DNA of 64,000 bases from Datura wrightii (taxonomy: Eukaryota; Streptophyta; Magnoliopsida; Solanales; Solanaceae), in the NCBI GenBank assembly GCA_035772735.1, contig JASDFA010000001.1, positions 60,217,001 to 60,281,000 of the forward strand. Reading direction: 5' to 3'. The notes beneath the pieces were generated by a model. That model had not been told where the DNA came from and did no database searches. It worked only from the letters and a program-made list of their open reading frames with translations. Made by a program: the position numbers and the translations under genes. Of this stretch, positions 33,499 through 45,152 are shown piece after piece; the stretch's first letter is position 1; the number at the start of each line of letters is the position of its first letter.

Positions 33499-35105
33499 TG
33501 ATGTTGTGCATATTTTAAAGTCCATTTGCCATGTTTTTACCCATGTTTAGCCTTGTTTTGAGTTCATAATCCTTATGAATGTATGAATTCATGTTTTCAT
33601 GTGTATTGTAAGATAATAAATATTTCTAGATGTTTTGAGTAGGAAACCATGGAAACAAGACCAAAAAATGACCCAAGGTGTGAAGAAGAAAAGTTCGTGA
33701 AAGTTGGCCTGAGGCTATGGCTGGTATAACATACCAGCACTTGTGCTTCAGAGAAATATGCACCAAAGTTGGTGCGATGGATGGTGTGGGGTGCCAGGTC
33801 CCTGACTTCAGATATGATAATTTGAGTAACACCTTGGAGAGATGAGAGGCATGGAGCCCCAGAAGCATTCCAGACTTAGGAAATTTTCCCAACATTCTAG
33901 CGCTATGGATGGAGTGGGGCATTAGCAGGGTCCTAAAGCTCAGAAATTTAATGAATTCTCTGGTGCTATGGATGGAGTGGGGCGCCAGAGGTGTTTAGAA
34001 GTGTAGAAATTTGGCTAACACCATGGTGCTATGGATGGAGTGGGGCGCCCGAAGCTATACTTCAGAGGAAAATTGACCCAGACTTGAGGCTATGGAGGGG
34101 GCGACGTGCCAGAAACATCCTGGATGAATTTTTGCTGATTTTAAAGCTAAAATCTTGAGGGAAAAAGCATCATTTGAGGGCTCGCCTATAAATATAACAT
34201 CTAAGGCATTTTTAGCATATCAGACATCATTTTGTTGATCGTAGAAGGTTGTAAATGCAGCTTTTCAAGGAGAGACAAGTTCCTACTTAGGTTTCTTCTA
34301 TTATTTATTGTGTTACTTTGAATGATGATGTTATCTTTGTGTTCTGCTTATTTATGAGTGGCTAAACGCCCATTCTAGGGTTTTGGCCATAGTTGATGGT
34401 TGAAGTTTGAAAGACTGGTTATTGCTAGTTTTGATTCTTCATTAGAGGTTGTTTATATTTACTTGTTTTAATTGCTTATTCACTAGATTGATAACCTTGT
34501 GAGTAAATCTGTTGGATTTTGGTTGAACTTGGGAAAGGAAACCGAAAGGGTTAAAAGTAAATATAAAACAGGAAGTCGAAGATCCTTTGGCCCATTGGTT
34601 GAAGGTTGGAAGTTGTTGTTGAGGATAGGGATATACCTTTCAACCCTATTTAGATGAAATACAAGTAGGCATAACCGTCCTTTCATGTTTCTCCTGCGAC
34701 CATAGGGATATAGGCATTAGGGTTCATGAAATAGTTCTTGGATGCTCGGGAGAGTGGCAAGAAATGGGATGGTAACTTGCAACTAGAAATCTTAGGAAGA
34801 ATTAATCTAGTGTAATTACGTCTTGAAAATTCAACCTCAAATGAAAGTGCCAATTCTCTAGATTTTCATCATCATTTGAATTACAAACAAGTCTGCAACA
34901 ATCTGTAGTTAATATTACATTTCAAGTTTTAGTAGTTTAATTCTCCAAACCAATTCCTCATTTTATTTGTTTTGTTAGAATAGCAAAATAAAGAAGTAAC
35001 CTTAAATGATTGATCTGACAAGTCTCTAAAGGCTCGATAATCGATACTTCACTGTCTTGTATTACTTGATGACCACGTGCGCTTGCGTGCGCTTGGGCAA
35101 CATCA
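33499..35105 (+). repeat. Ath2 3' LTR
   Basis: 1607 bp, collinear with the 5' LTR throughout, including the U3 array and a TATA-like CCTATAAATATA at about 34188. It ends AACATCA and is followed by the target duplicate GTTGT. Confidence 0.9.
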
Positions 35106-36595
35106 GTTGTATTCTTGCTATGCTTTAATTAATTGTAGAACTTGACTAGTATTGTTACAATTTTTGGGTGAACCAGTCCTTGAGAGGAAGGATAGTTTAG
35201 TAGTACCTGTTGGTCGCTTTGTCTCCTACCTTAAGGTCACGAAGATAATCTCCAGGGGTTGTGTATATTATTTAGTTCGGGTTGAGGATTCTAAGTCCAA
35301 ACCCCGACTCTAAACTCATTCTCGGCGAAGGTGTTCCCAGATGATCTACCTGGAGTCCCTCTCGAGCATGAGATTGACTTTGGTATTGACCTTCACCCTG
35401 ATACATAGCCCATATCCATTCTTCCTTACAGAATGATTTCGAACGTTCTTAAGGAGTTGAAGGAACAGTTGAACGACCTCTTAGATAAGGGTTTCATCAA
35501 GCATAGTAAGTACCCATGGGGTGCTCCAGCCCTCTTTGTTCAGAAGAAGAATGGTTCTCTCAAGATATGTATTGATGATCGCTAATTAAATAAGTCAAAC
35601 TAATTAAGAATAGGTACCCCCTCCCCAGGATTGATGACTTATTTGATCAGCTTCAGGTTGCTAGTTGCTTCTCAAAGATAGACCTCAGATCTAGCTATCA
35701 CCAACTCAGAGTTAGGGAGTGTGACATTCCAAAGACAACCGTCAGGTTTCGGTATGGTCACTATGAGTTTGTAGTTATGCATGTATTTTATGTAGTTTGA
35801 TGAACATGATGTTCAAGCAATATTTGGATATGTTCGTCATTGTCTTCATAGATGATAACCTTATATACTCTTGGAGTGAGAAGGAGTATGCTGCCCATTT
35901 TGAGGATTTTGTTGCAGACTCTTAAGGACTGTCAGTTGTTTGCTAAATTCAGCAAGTGTGAGTTTTGGCTAAAGTTATTTGCATTCCTTGGTCATGTGGT
36001 ATCTAGTGATGGTGTGCAGATAGACTCTAAAAAGATTGAGGCAGTGAAGAACTGGACTAGACCTATCAACCTTACAGAGATTATAAGCTTTTTGGGTTTA
36101 GCTGGCTACTACAGGAGGTTTATAGAGGGATTTTCATCCATTGCCTCACCTTTGTCCAAGTTTACTGAGAAAAAGGTCAAATTTCAGTGGTCCAACTCTT
36201 GTGAGAAGAGCTTTTAGTAGTTAAAGACTCGACTCCTTTCAGCTCTAGTTTCGTCCCTACCAGATGGCACAAACAGTTTGTAGTGTATTGTGATGCCTCT
36301 AGAATTGGCCTTAGGTGTGTGTTGATGCAACATGGTAAGGTGATAGCTTATGATTCTAGACAGCTTAAGACTCATGAGAATAATTACCCGAACATGACCT
36401 TGAGTTAGCACGATGGTGTTTGCCTTGAAGATTTAGAGGCACTATTGGTATGGGGTGTATGTTGATATATTCACGGACCATAAGAGCCTTCAGTATGTGT
36501 TTACTCAAAAGGACCTGAATTTGCAACAAAGGAGATGACTTGAGCTTCTCAAAGACTATGACATGAGTGTTCTTTATCATCCATGGAAGGCTAAT
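35106..36595 (+). pseudogene. pol (RT-RNase H): T2 protease end, reverse transcriptase, RNase H
   Basis: The frame resumes after Ath2 (LYSCYA), runs through the protease tail to a DLPGVPLEHEIDF-like link at about 35345, then RT: KGFIKHSKYPWGAPALFVQK (35487), a degraded IDDR segment, FDQLQ, then the catalytic strand FVIVFIDDN at about 35844 with both Asp intact. The thumb lies in 35852-36217 (LFAKFSKCEFWLK, FLGHVVSSDG, FLGLAGYYRRFIEGFSSIAS). RNase H follows with YCDAS (36289), FTDHKSLQYVFTQKDLN (36473) and YHPWKAN, where solo LTR A interrupts. Stops and shifts are frequent, so it is inactive despite the intact palm motif. Confidence 0.9.
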
Positions 36596-39055
36596 CGTAA
36601 TAGCCTAGAAGTCCCTAAGACTAGATCGTAGATATAAAGCATGGAACCAGCAAGGAGTGAAAAATTTTATCTCAGAATGAGCCTTGGTATGATTCATTGG
36701 AAGGTACCACGAGTCATGGTGAGCAGCCTGAAATTTCAGGTCCCAGATTTTAGAACCCACGAGTTGACCTTCACCACTTTCCATGTGGCCAAATAATTAT
36801 GGAGTATGGGTTGATGTGTTTGAGAAGTTAGGATATGAAGATTGTTTAGATCATAAGTGGCCTATGACTTGTGTTCATGTAAATGATCATAAGACTATGT
36901 ATTTGAGCAGACCATATGGTAGAGACAGTAGAACTGTATTTGAGTCGTGGTAATGGATCAAAGGATAAACTTTAGAGAACTGTATTAGATTGTTATGTGA
37001 ACATGAGTCAAAGAATGACTCGTGGTCTCCGGGTACGGGTCGTGGTATGCCTTCATAGGACAACTTCAAAGAATAATCAATGAGATTTCAGATGGTATGA
37101 GTGCAAACAATGGTGCATTGTATTGTGGTACGGATCATACCTCACGCTCATGGGATGAAGTCTAGAAACCTGGTGAAGGCTGTCTCTCATCCAACGAGTC
37201 ATGTAATGACCTGACACATCTAGTAATGAGTCTTATAAAGAGTCGTGGGATGGAGAACCAAAGGAAGTGCAAGGTTAGTTCACTAACCATGAGTCATGGA
37301 ACGACTCATGGTATCCAAGGAAGAGTCATGATGGGCGTCCGTGGGTTGGAGTTTAGAAAGGTGAAAAATTAGGGCCACAAGTAACAACTTGTAACCACGA
37401 TCATGACGACGGGCAGACATTTCCCAGGTCATTTTTACTAATGGAATTCTAGTAATTTTCTATGCTTTTATGTTCTAAAATATGTCGTATTGGGATCTAT
37501 TGGAGGGGAATTTAGGGGATTAGTCAACACACTATTCTCATTCTTTCCTAATCTCTCAGAACTTCATTGTGAGAACTCAAACAGGCATTTCAAGGCAAGA
37601 ACTTGGGCTTCAACTTTCTTATTAGGATTTCAAGTGTTTTCTTTGGAAATTCTTCTACATGTATGTGGGGATTTAGCAAGGTATTCCTTCCACCCTTGTG
37701 CCCCAAAAACCAGTGAACCCTAGATTTCAAGCTTTCTAGAAATCATAACCTAGGGTTTTCTTCTAGTTGTTGAAATTCCCTATCTCCTTAATCTTTTGAG
37801 TTTTCATGACTAGTACTATGCTGTAACTGGAATGTTAATATAAACTTATAAAATGACTATCTAGATTCTTGATTCTTGCATTATTTTGAATTTTTATTTC
37901 GTGAACTAGCAATATTTCAAAAATAGTATGATCTTTCAAAGTATATAGGATTTTCTCATGATTTATGTAACCATGCTTTATAGTAATATTAGCATAGTCA
38001 ATATACTCAGTAATATCAGTAGTACAACTATTTCAACATTTTCAGTCACTAGGTCTTTTAGGCTATCAAGACACTTCCAAATAAGTAGTTCTGATTTAGC
38101 CTTAAGACACCAGTTCGAACTAATCAGTTCAGTTAGTTATATTTATGAGTTCAGTTGGGAGTAGTACTTAGCACCAAGTGGACTGGGGTTCCAGCACACC
38201 CAGGTCCCCTAAACTACACGCCACCATAGGTTTTTAACCCGAATGGGCACCAGTTAATGATTACACATCCATGCCTTTATACCTTGACAAGGTATATTTG
38301 GTCCTACCGATGTGGTGTATACATTGAACTCTACATTTAGCTCACGTGATTATATGTCGGTTAAAAGGCTCTGCCACAATATAAATCTAGTCTCAGATCT
38401 CATAATATGTATATGACCCTTAATCAATTTTTACTAGCTTGATAGTATTTTTAGATTTCAGATTTCAGATTATTTATGGCATTGTATTTTCAGACAGGGT
38501 CATTTCATATTACTTCAACATTTTTTTACTTATAATGTGTTTAACAATATGTTTATATCTTAAATTGCATAGCTTTATATACTCATTTCATTCAAAATAC
38601 TGACATATATTTTCTATACTATATCGTTTTATGATATAGGTTCAGGTACCCAGCCTCAACATTATAGCTAGTTTCCCCGAGGATACCTAACAGTTGATAG
38701 TAGTGAGTCCTCATCTTGTGAGGACCAAAGTCTTTTTATTTCAGTTATTATCATTTCCAATTTTTAGACTTTAGAGTTAGCTGAGGGACTTGTTCCAGCA
38801 ACTCATAAATTAGTAGAGGCTTTCAGACAGTGTCGTATTAATCTCAGTTTATCATTCTCAGTATTGGTTAAAATTTTAGTATTTATTAGCTATTATTTAT
38901 CCATATGAAAGAATGCTTTACACTTTAGTAGCTTCGCCTCAGTTTTCTATTTACTTCTATGTATGTTAGTGATATGCTATGCCATGAGTTAGCTTGGGGT
39001 CACTTGTGACTCTAGACATCGTGTAACGTCTAGGGTGTAGACTCGGATCGTGACA
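36596..39055 (+). repeat. Solo LTR A (Del/Tekay type)
   Basis: 2460 bp with no internal region. It starts CGTAATAGCC (normally TGTAAT) and ends CGTGACA. Flanks are CTAAT (36591-36595) and CCAAT (39056-39060). Removing it rejoins the RNase H frame KAN to VVD. The U3 (36650-37400) has ACGACTCATGG-type motifs, and the U5 hairpin is at 38774-38804. It arose by LTR-LTR recombination. Confidence 0.88.
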
Positions 39056-40065
39056 CCAATGTAGTGGATGACTCTCTTAGCAAGTTTTTCAATGGAGAGT
39101 GTGACTGATGTAAAAGATGGAAAGGAGTTGGTTAGAGATGTCCATAGGGTTGCTTTCTTAGGGGTTCGCTTTATAGATTCGTTAGATGGTGGTGTTATTA
39201 TGCAAAATGGATTAGAATTTCATTTGTGATAGAAGTTAAGGTAAGGAAAGATGAGGATCCTATTGTAATGAAGTTGAAGGAAGCTGTTCAGAATCAAAAA
39301 GTGGAGGTTTTCTCCTAAGGGGAGATGATGTACTCTGATATCAGGGCCGACTATGTGTTTTGGATGTGGATGACTTGAGAGAGAGGATGTTGAGAGCGGC
39401 TCACAATTTTCGATATTCTATCCATCTTGGTGCCACCAAGATATATCATGATCTAGGTAAGTCTATTGGTGGAATGGCATGAAAAATTATATTGCAGAAT
39501 TTAAGGCTAAGTGTCCGAATTGCCATCAGGTTAAAGTAGAGCATCAGAGACCTCGAGGTATAACTCATATCGGCATTCCTACTTGGAAGTGGGAAGAGGT
39601 AAACATGGACTTCATTACAGGTTTTCCTTGTACACACCGACAACATGATTCTATATGGATGATTTTAGACTAGAAGACTAAGTCAATAAATTTTTTGCCA
39701 GTTAAGACTACAGATTTAGCCGATGACTATGCTAGACATTACATTCTGGAGTTATTCAGGTTTCATGGAGTTTCTTCGTCCATCATTTCTGATAGGGGTA
39801 CTCAGTTCACTTCGTAATTTTGGAGATCATTTCAGAAGGGCCTTGGTACTTAGGTGAAGCTTAGCATATCTTTTCACCCACTGATAGATGGTCAGGCTGA
39901 GCGGACCATCCAGACCTTGGAAGACATGTTGAGAGCTTGCGTGATTTATTCCAAGGGTAGTTTGGATGACCACTTGCCTCTCATTGAGTTTGCCTATAAT
40001 AACAGTTACCACTCCAACATTTAGATGGCTTCGTTTGAAGCTCTTTATGGGCGAAGATGTAGATC
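39056..40065 (+). pseudogene. pol (integrase): T2 RNase H tail and integrase core
   Basis: RNase H end (SMESVTDVKDGKELVRD-like, 39090-39230), then a zinc-binding domain (FRYSIHLGATK, 39411; IAEFKAKCPNCHQVK, 39488) and the core: VNMDFITGFPC (39599), IISDRGTQFTS (39783) and DGQAERTIQTLED (39888). All three catalytic acidic residues remain, with 35 positions between the last two, although stops interrupt. The core ends at YGRRCR, where solo LTR B was inserted. Confidence 0.9.
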
Positions 40066-42332
40066 TGTCACGACCCGAACGTAGACCTGAATTGTAACAC
40101 GGGACAAGGATCCTCGAGAGACTCCAAGTTGACCCATAACATGAACATACATCTAACTCAATATCAATAAAGAGGAATACCCAGCATAACGACATAGTGT
40201 AAGCATAAACATGACATAACATAGAAAGCGAAGCGTACTTCATACATGACAGCTGAATACTGCACATAGTCTAAAAGCCTCTAACATATCAGATGGGTTG
40301 ATGGGACAACACCTCTAACTAACCCAAAAAGTCTAGAAACTGATTGTAAAGAGAAACAAAATTGATATCAACTGGTCCTCGAGAATGAGGACTCCACCAA
40401 AGGCTGCATGCTAATCTCCAAGATGAGCTAATGATGGTGCTGGGTCTGAAGATCGGAGCCTGTATCATGAAATGATACATCATAGAGTATGCGGTCAGTA
40501 CGTGGAATGTACTGAGTATATAATTTAAGTAAAATGGATATTTAAAATACATAAATGCTCGTAAGAGATCATAAGAGCGGGACAACATGCTCATAACATA
40601 AATATCATAATATAACATAAGGCTCAAGATTTTCAAAATCATTCGTAATTCATTCATTATCATAGTCATAAGAGACTTTATAAATCATAGCTTGAGCCAG
40701 AATAACATAAACATAAAAATGCATAAAACATGCGGAACAACGGGAGGACTAGTCATAACCAACACCATCATGGTAGAGCCTTACATGATGCCCCAACTAT
40801 CTCGCTCAAGTGGGCAGAGCTGTCCCTGGCTTGCCACGCAAGGGACGTGCATTATGTGATATCACGAAAGAGGGGATCCATTAACATTGTAACTATAATC
40901 ATGAACCTATGGTGGCACGTAGTTATGATACACCAGCGTAGTCCTTTGAACACCGGGCTACTCGATGCTAGACACTGCTCCCAAAAACATGCACATCAGG
41001 CTCATACATAAATCATAAACATCATTCATGAGATTCATGGCTAAATAAATATGTAAAATCGTTGATACCCATTAACATACATGTTTAGCCATGAATCAAG
41101 GGTCCTTTAGTCGGCCAACATCATTAATCGATCAATCATGGAATCCATATCATAAATCGTAAATCATTCTTGAACATGTGGGTATTACCCAATACTTTAA
41201 CATGCTTGGAAATACTCAATTCACTTAAAACATGGTTGTAAACATGGGTAACTTGAAAACATGTTTTTCATCATAAATACTTCATCATACACGAGCATTC
41301 ATCATAAATCTTAACTTTCATGAACTTCTCATAAATGGACATTTTAATTTAAAAGGCTTAAAACATGATTTTAATGAAAAACAACATAAAACTTGCCCAT
41401 GAATCATAATTCAATAGTAGAAATATATTTAAATTATACCCATGTAGAAAATTAGAAATATCAGTCATTGGATTGAAACTCCATAGAATTATTATAGGAA
41501 ATTTCATGATTTTGAGAGATTGGGCATGGGTGTGAAAGGATTCACCCACTCATAACCCTACATACCTGATTAAAGCTGATTCTTACACTTCCTTGATTGC
41601 CCAAGAGGAATTTGAGAAGAATTGAAAGGGCTTAGGCTTGATCTCCCCTCTAACTTCCTAACTTTGCATGCATGGATTTAGAATAGGCTAGAATAGCTTA
41701 TCCTACCTTAATATACTCTGAAAATGGATTAAAACGACACAGTATAGGACCTTAGAGCATAGGAATGACGAGAATACCCTTAAATAACTTTGCTTAAGAT
41801 AATTGCTCGCCAGTCCCCACGAGGGACCTAACGAGTTATTTTCATCAGCCATGATTCATTACATCAATTGTTGGGTACACTGTCGAAATTTCACCTGAAA
41901 GTCATGACGGGCCATCATACGAGTCGTTACCGGTGACCACGACTCGTGATCACCACTCGTTATCTCCACTACCTCAACCTCATATCATTATTTACCTGAT
42001 GACCATGATCCACCCAATGAATCATGGTGCCTGACCACGACTCATGGGGTCTATCCGTCAGGTGCACTGCCACTCACCTTTCTCCCTTTTAATTTCATTG
42101 GCCACGGTTGACCTGACGAGTCATGGGGCCTGAACACGACTCGTGGTCATGCCTGTGATGACCCCATTAATAATTCTTTCAACTCAAGCCCAGTACCTCA
42201 CCATGAGTCACCTCACGACTCATGGTTTTCCCCACAGGTCATAGAACCACTCGTTCTGTGACTTGGTGCAGATTTTATAATTTTCTCCGTTTCAATTTCT
42301 GGATCTGATCTTTGGCCTTTTGGGGTATAACA
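40066..42332 (-). repeat. Solo LTR B (Del/Tekay type, minus strand)
   Basis: 2267 bp. On the plus strand it begins TGTCACGACCC and ends GGGGTATAACA. It is flanked by a perfect target duplication AGATC (40061-40065 and 42333-42337). Excision restores RSPIGW of the T2 integrase exactly. The palindromic U3 motif array is at 41810-42260 and the U5 hairpin at 40295-40325. Confidence 0.92.
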
Positions 42333-42890
42333 AGATCGCCTATTGGGTGGTTAGAGGTAGGAGAGGCTATTTTGATAGCATCAGATTCATTTCATGAGTC
42401 TATGAAGAAGGTTTAACTTATTAGATAAAGGCTGAAGATAGCTCAGAGTCGTCAGAAATTCTCTGCGGATGTGAAGAGGAGAGAGCTTGAGTGCAGTGTT
42501 AACGATTGGGTGTTTCTGAAGGTGTCACCCATAAAGGGGTGATGAGGTTTGGTAAGAAGGTAAAGCATAGTCCTCAATATATTGGTCCTTACAGGATTCT
42601 GAGGTGTATTAGCAATGTGGCCTATAAATTGGAGTCGCCCGTAGAGTTAGCAGAGTGCATCTAATTTTTCAGGTGTCCTTGTTGAAAAAATGTATTGGTG
42701 ATCCAGCTTTAGTTGTGCCTGTAGAGAGTATTAGAGGTGAAAGATAGCCTTATTTATAAGGAAGTTACAGTTGAGATTCTTGACCGTCAGGTTCGAAAGT
42801 TGAGGAACAAAGAGGTTGATTTAGTAAAAGTCCTTTAGAGGAATCAGCTTGTAGAGGGAGCTACTTGAGAAGCCAAAGTAAATATGATTT
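42333..42890 (+). pseudogene. pol (integrase): T2 integrase C-terminus and chromodomain
   Basis: Continues SPIGWLEVGEA, then a coiled linker (RQKFSADVKRRELECSV-like, 42455), DWVFLKVS (42506), YIGPYRILR (42579), YKLESP (42627) and the chromodomain region (EILDRQVRKLRNKEV, 42773). The chromodomain end is degraded. Several stops. Confidence 0.82.
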
Positions 42891-43176
42891 CCAATACCCT
42901 CACATTTTCCCTTCTAGCTCTGTTCTAGCATGAGATACCAGTTTTCTTTTTAGTACTCTATTCTGTCTCATGTCAGTTTCATGTCTCTCGGTTAATTTCA
43001 TATTTTAGCATGTATATATAATTTATGAATTCAGTTCAGTCATGTATCTCAATTCGGAGTCTGTCACTTCATCATTTTTCAGTCTATAGCTTATAGTTTT
43101 GGGATTGTAGTTATTTTCCTATCATTTCAGCTTTATTAGTCTCAATTAGAGGACAAATTTCCTAAGGGGGAGATAA
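42891..43176 (+). other. T2 3' untranslated region and polypurine tract
   Basis: Untranslated sequence ending with TTAGAGGACAAATTTCC, then the tract CTAAGGGGGAGATAA (43162-43176) before the LTR. No gene is seen. Confidence 0.65.
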
Positions 43177-45132
43177 TGTAACACTCCAAAAACCCCTAAG
43201 ATTAGATCCTGGAAATGAAGCAGAGAACCAGCAGAAATTGGCACCAGGCCACAGAACAACCCAAGGGACGGGTTGTTACGTGGTTCAATGGGTCATCAAT
43301 TGACCCATCCTGAGGAAGTCCTGAATATAGTGAAAATTTTCCCCAGAAATCAATGAGTTGAGGGATGAATCATTTCCTACGATGGGTCATTGGATGATAT
43401 TTAGAGAACTATTCCAGGCAGGTTCAGGTGACCTCGGGTGATGGTATGGACCGTTCGAAGAACCAACGAGGACAGATTTTTAATGCGGGTTCCTAAGGGT
43501 ATTATCATAACTTCCTATACTTTTAACTCCTAAGTAAGGTCGTTTTTCCTAAGGGGTTGATTAGGGTATTTTACTTAGCTTAAACCCTCATTATTTTCAA
43601 ACACCGTAGATTAAAGATTCATCCTCTCAAGTCTCTCAAGCTCCTAGGGTTCTTCCTCATCTCAATTCTCTTGGGTCTTAATTCTAAACAATGATTCATC
43701 AAAGCCCAGGTATGCGGGGTTATGAATGAGGGATTTCTTCCACTCTAATTCCCAATCTCAAGTTCAATTACATGATTTTAATTTCTTCAAGTCTCCAATT
43801 ATGATTTTGCTGAATTTCTAGGGTTAGACGTATTTCATGCAAAATTCTGTGAATCACTTATGAATTTTATTCTCTCATATTTCTATCTATGATTTATAAT
43901 TATAATCACATGAGTTTGAGGGAAAAACTCTCATGACTCTATATTTTCAAGTTAGCATGAATTACTCAAGTATGCATGAATTTTAAGTGATGTATCATGG
44001 CTATAATTTTCAGCACTTGTTTTCATGGTTAGTTCACATATGTTAAGGAATTTATGCATTAACCATATTTTAAAACTAGACCATGTAAAACCCATGTTTC
44101 ATGATTATGCTATGTGCATTATGTATGATTTGGGAGTATTATTTATCAATGAATAGGCCTGGGTTCAGCACACCCGGGTCTCAGAACTACGTGTCACTGT
44201 AGGATAAGGGGTCCTCGCTAGCTGAGAGCATCTCCCTTGCCCCTAGCCTAAGGAGTCCTCGCCAGTTGAGAGTGTCTTTCTTATGTTACTAGGGTCATGA
44301 GTGATATCACGTATTCATGGTTCTTACCCTGGCAAGGTATAGACACCCTTCTAATCAGGGTTGCAAGTCGGGCTTCATGATACTCACTTGGAGTATGTCG
44401 GTTATGAGAATCTCCCATTATTCCTCATGTTTAATGTTTTTTATGTTGTGAATTCACGATATCATGTTTTACATTATCTTGACCCACTGATCAGTTTATG
44501 AGCTTTTACTTTTGATCTCAAATATGTTAAGCTTTATGAGTTTTACTCACAAAAACCTTGGTTCATTATACTTCATATTATGATGAACAACTTATGTTTT
44601 ATTACTATCTCATGATCATGATATTTAGCATGCTGTCCTTACTCTTCATGTTTCACTTATCCTACATACTCAGTACATTCAAAGTACTGAACGCATACTT
44701 TTATTCTATATCATCTCATAATATAAGTTCAGGTGATCAATCGCAGCCCCATCGTTAGATTTGCCTTTGCTCCAGTCAGCCCATCTTCAGCTTTGGGTGA
44801 GTCCTTATCATCTGAGGTCATTAGTTCAACTTTATGTTCTTCTTTTATGTCTTTCAGTTTTCAGACTTAGTCGAGTTAGTTGTGGGCTTGTCCCAAGAGC
44901 TCATCTCATGACTAGAGGCTTTTCAGACTTGATGTAGAGATATTCAACGATGCTGACTTGTAGTACACATTCATTTTTATGATATCTTAGACTTCCGCTC
45001 ATTTTGTGATTTATGCTGTTTTTCGTTTAGCGTGTGTTTCACTCATGTTATTCATGTACCATAGGTTAGCTTGGAGCCATTCGTGGTTTTAGGTCTCGTG
45101 TCACGTCCAAGGTCTATGCTCGGCTTGTGACA
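43177..45132 (+). repeat. T2 3' LTR
   Basis: 1956 bp from TGTAACACTCC to TTGTGACA. The U3 has a different motif set (GGGTCATTG-like), weaker than in the other Del/Tekay LTRs. R/U5 has GTGAGTCCTTATC (44799) and a decayed hairpin (44873-44903). CTACA follows it; the other target copy is outside the window. Confidence 0.85.
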
Positions 45133-45140
45133 CTACACCC

Positions 45141-45152
45141 GCTTTGATACCA
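45141..45152 (-). other. Primer-site-like sequence at a copia-like LTR edge
   Basis: The minus strand reads TGGTATCAAAGC, one base from the iMet site, directly abutting TGATAAAATTTAG… (LTR end …ATTTTATCA on the minus strand). This suggests T2 landed about 20 bp inside a minus-strand LTR element, perhaps copia type. The far LTR end is not recognised. Confidence 0.4.

Larger units (their letters stand above)
25265..35105 (+). mobile_element. Complete Athila-like element Ath2 lacking RT and integrase
   Basis: 9841 bp, with LTRs at 25265-26876 and 33499-35105, flanked by perfect 5-bp target duplications GTTGT (25260-25264 and 35106-35110). Order: LTR, tRNA-Asp primer site, gag, protease, 42-nt motif (two tandem copies), long leader, ORF2, 3' non-coding module, polypurine tract, LTR. 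There is no RT, RNase H or integrase sequence between protease and motif. Confidence 0.9.

Noticed and set aside
39827..40267. Minus-strand open frame of 146 codons
   Set aside because: It spans the junction between T2 integrase and solo LTR B and is antisense to the integrase, so it cannot be a gene.
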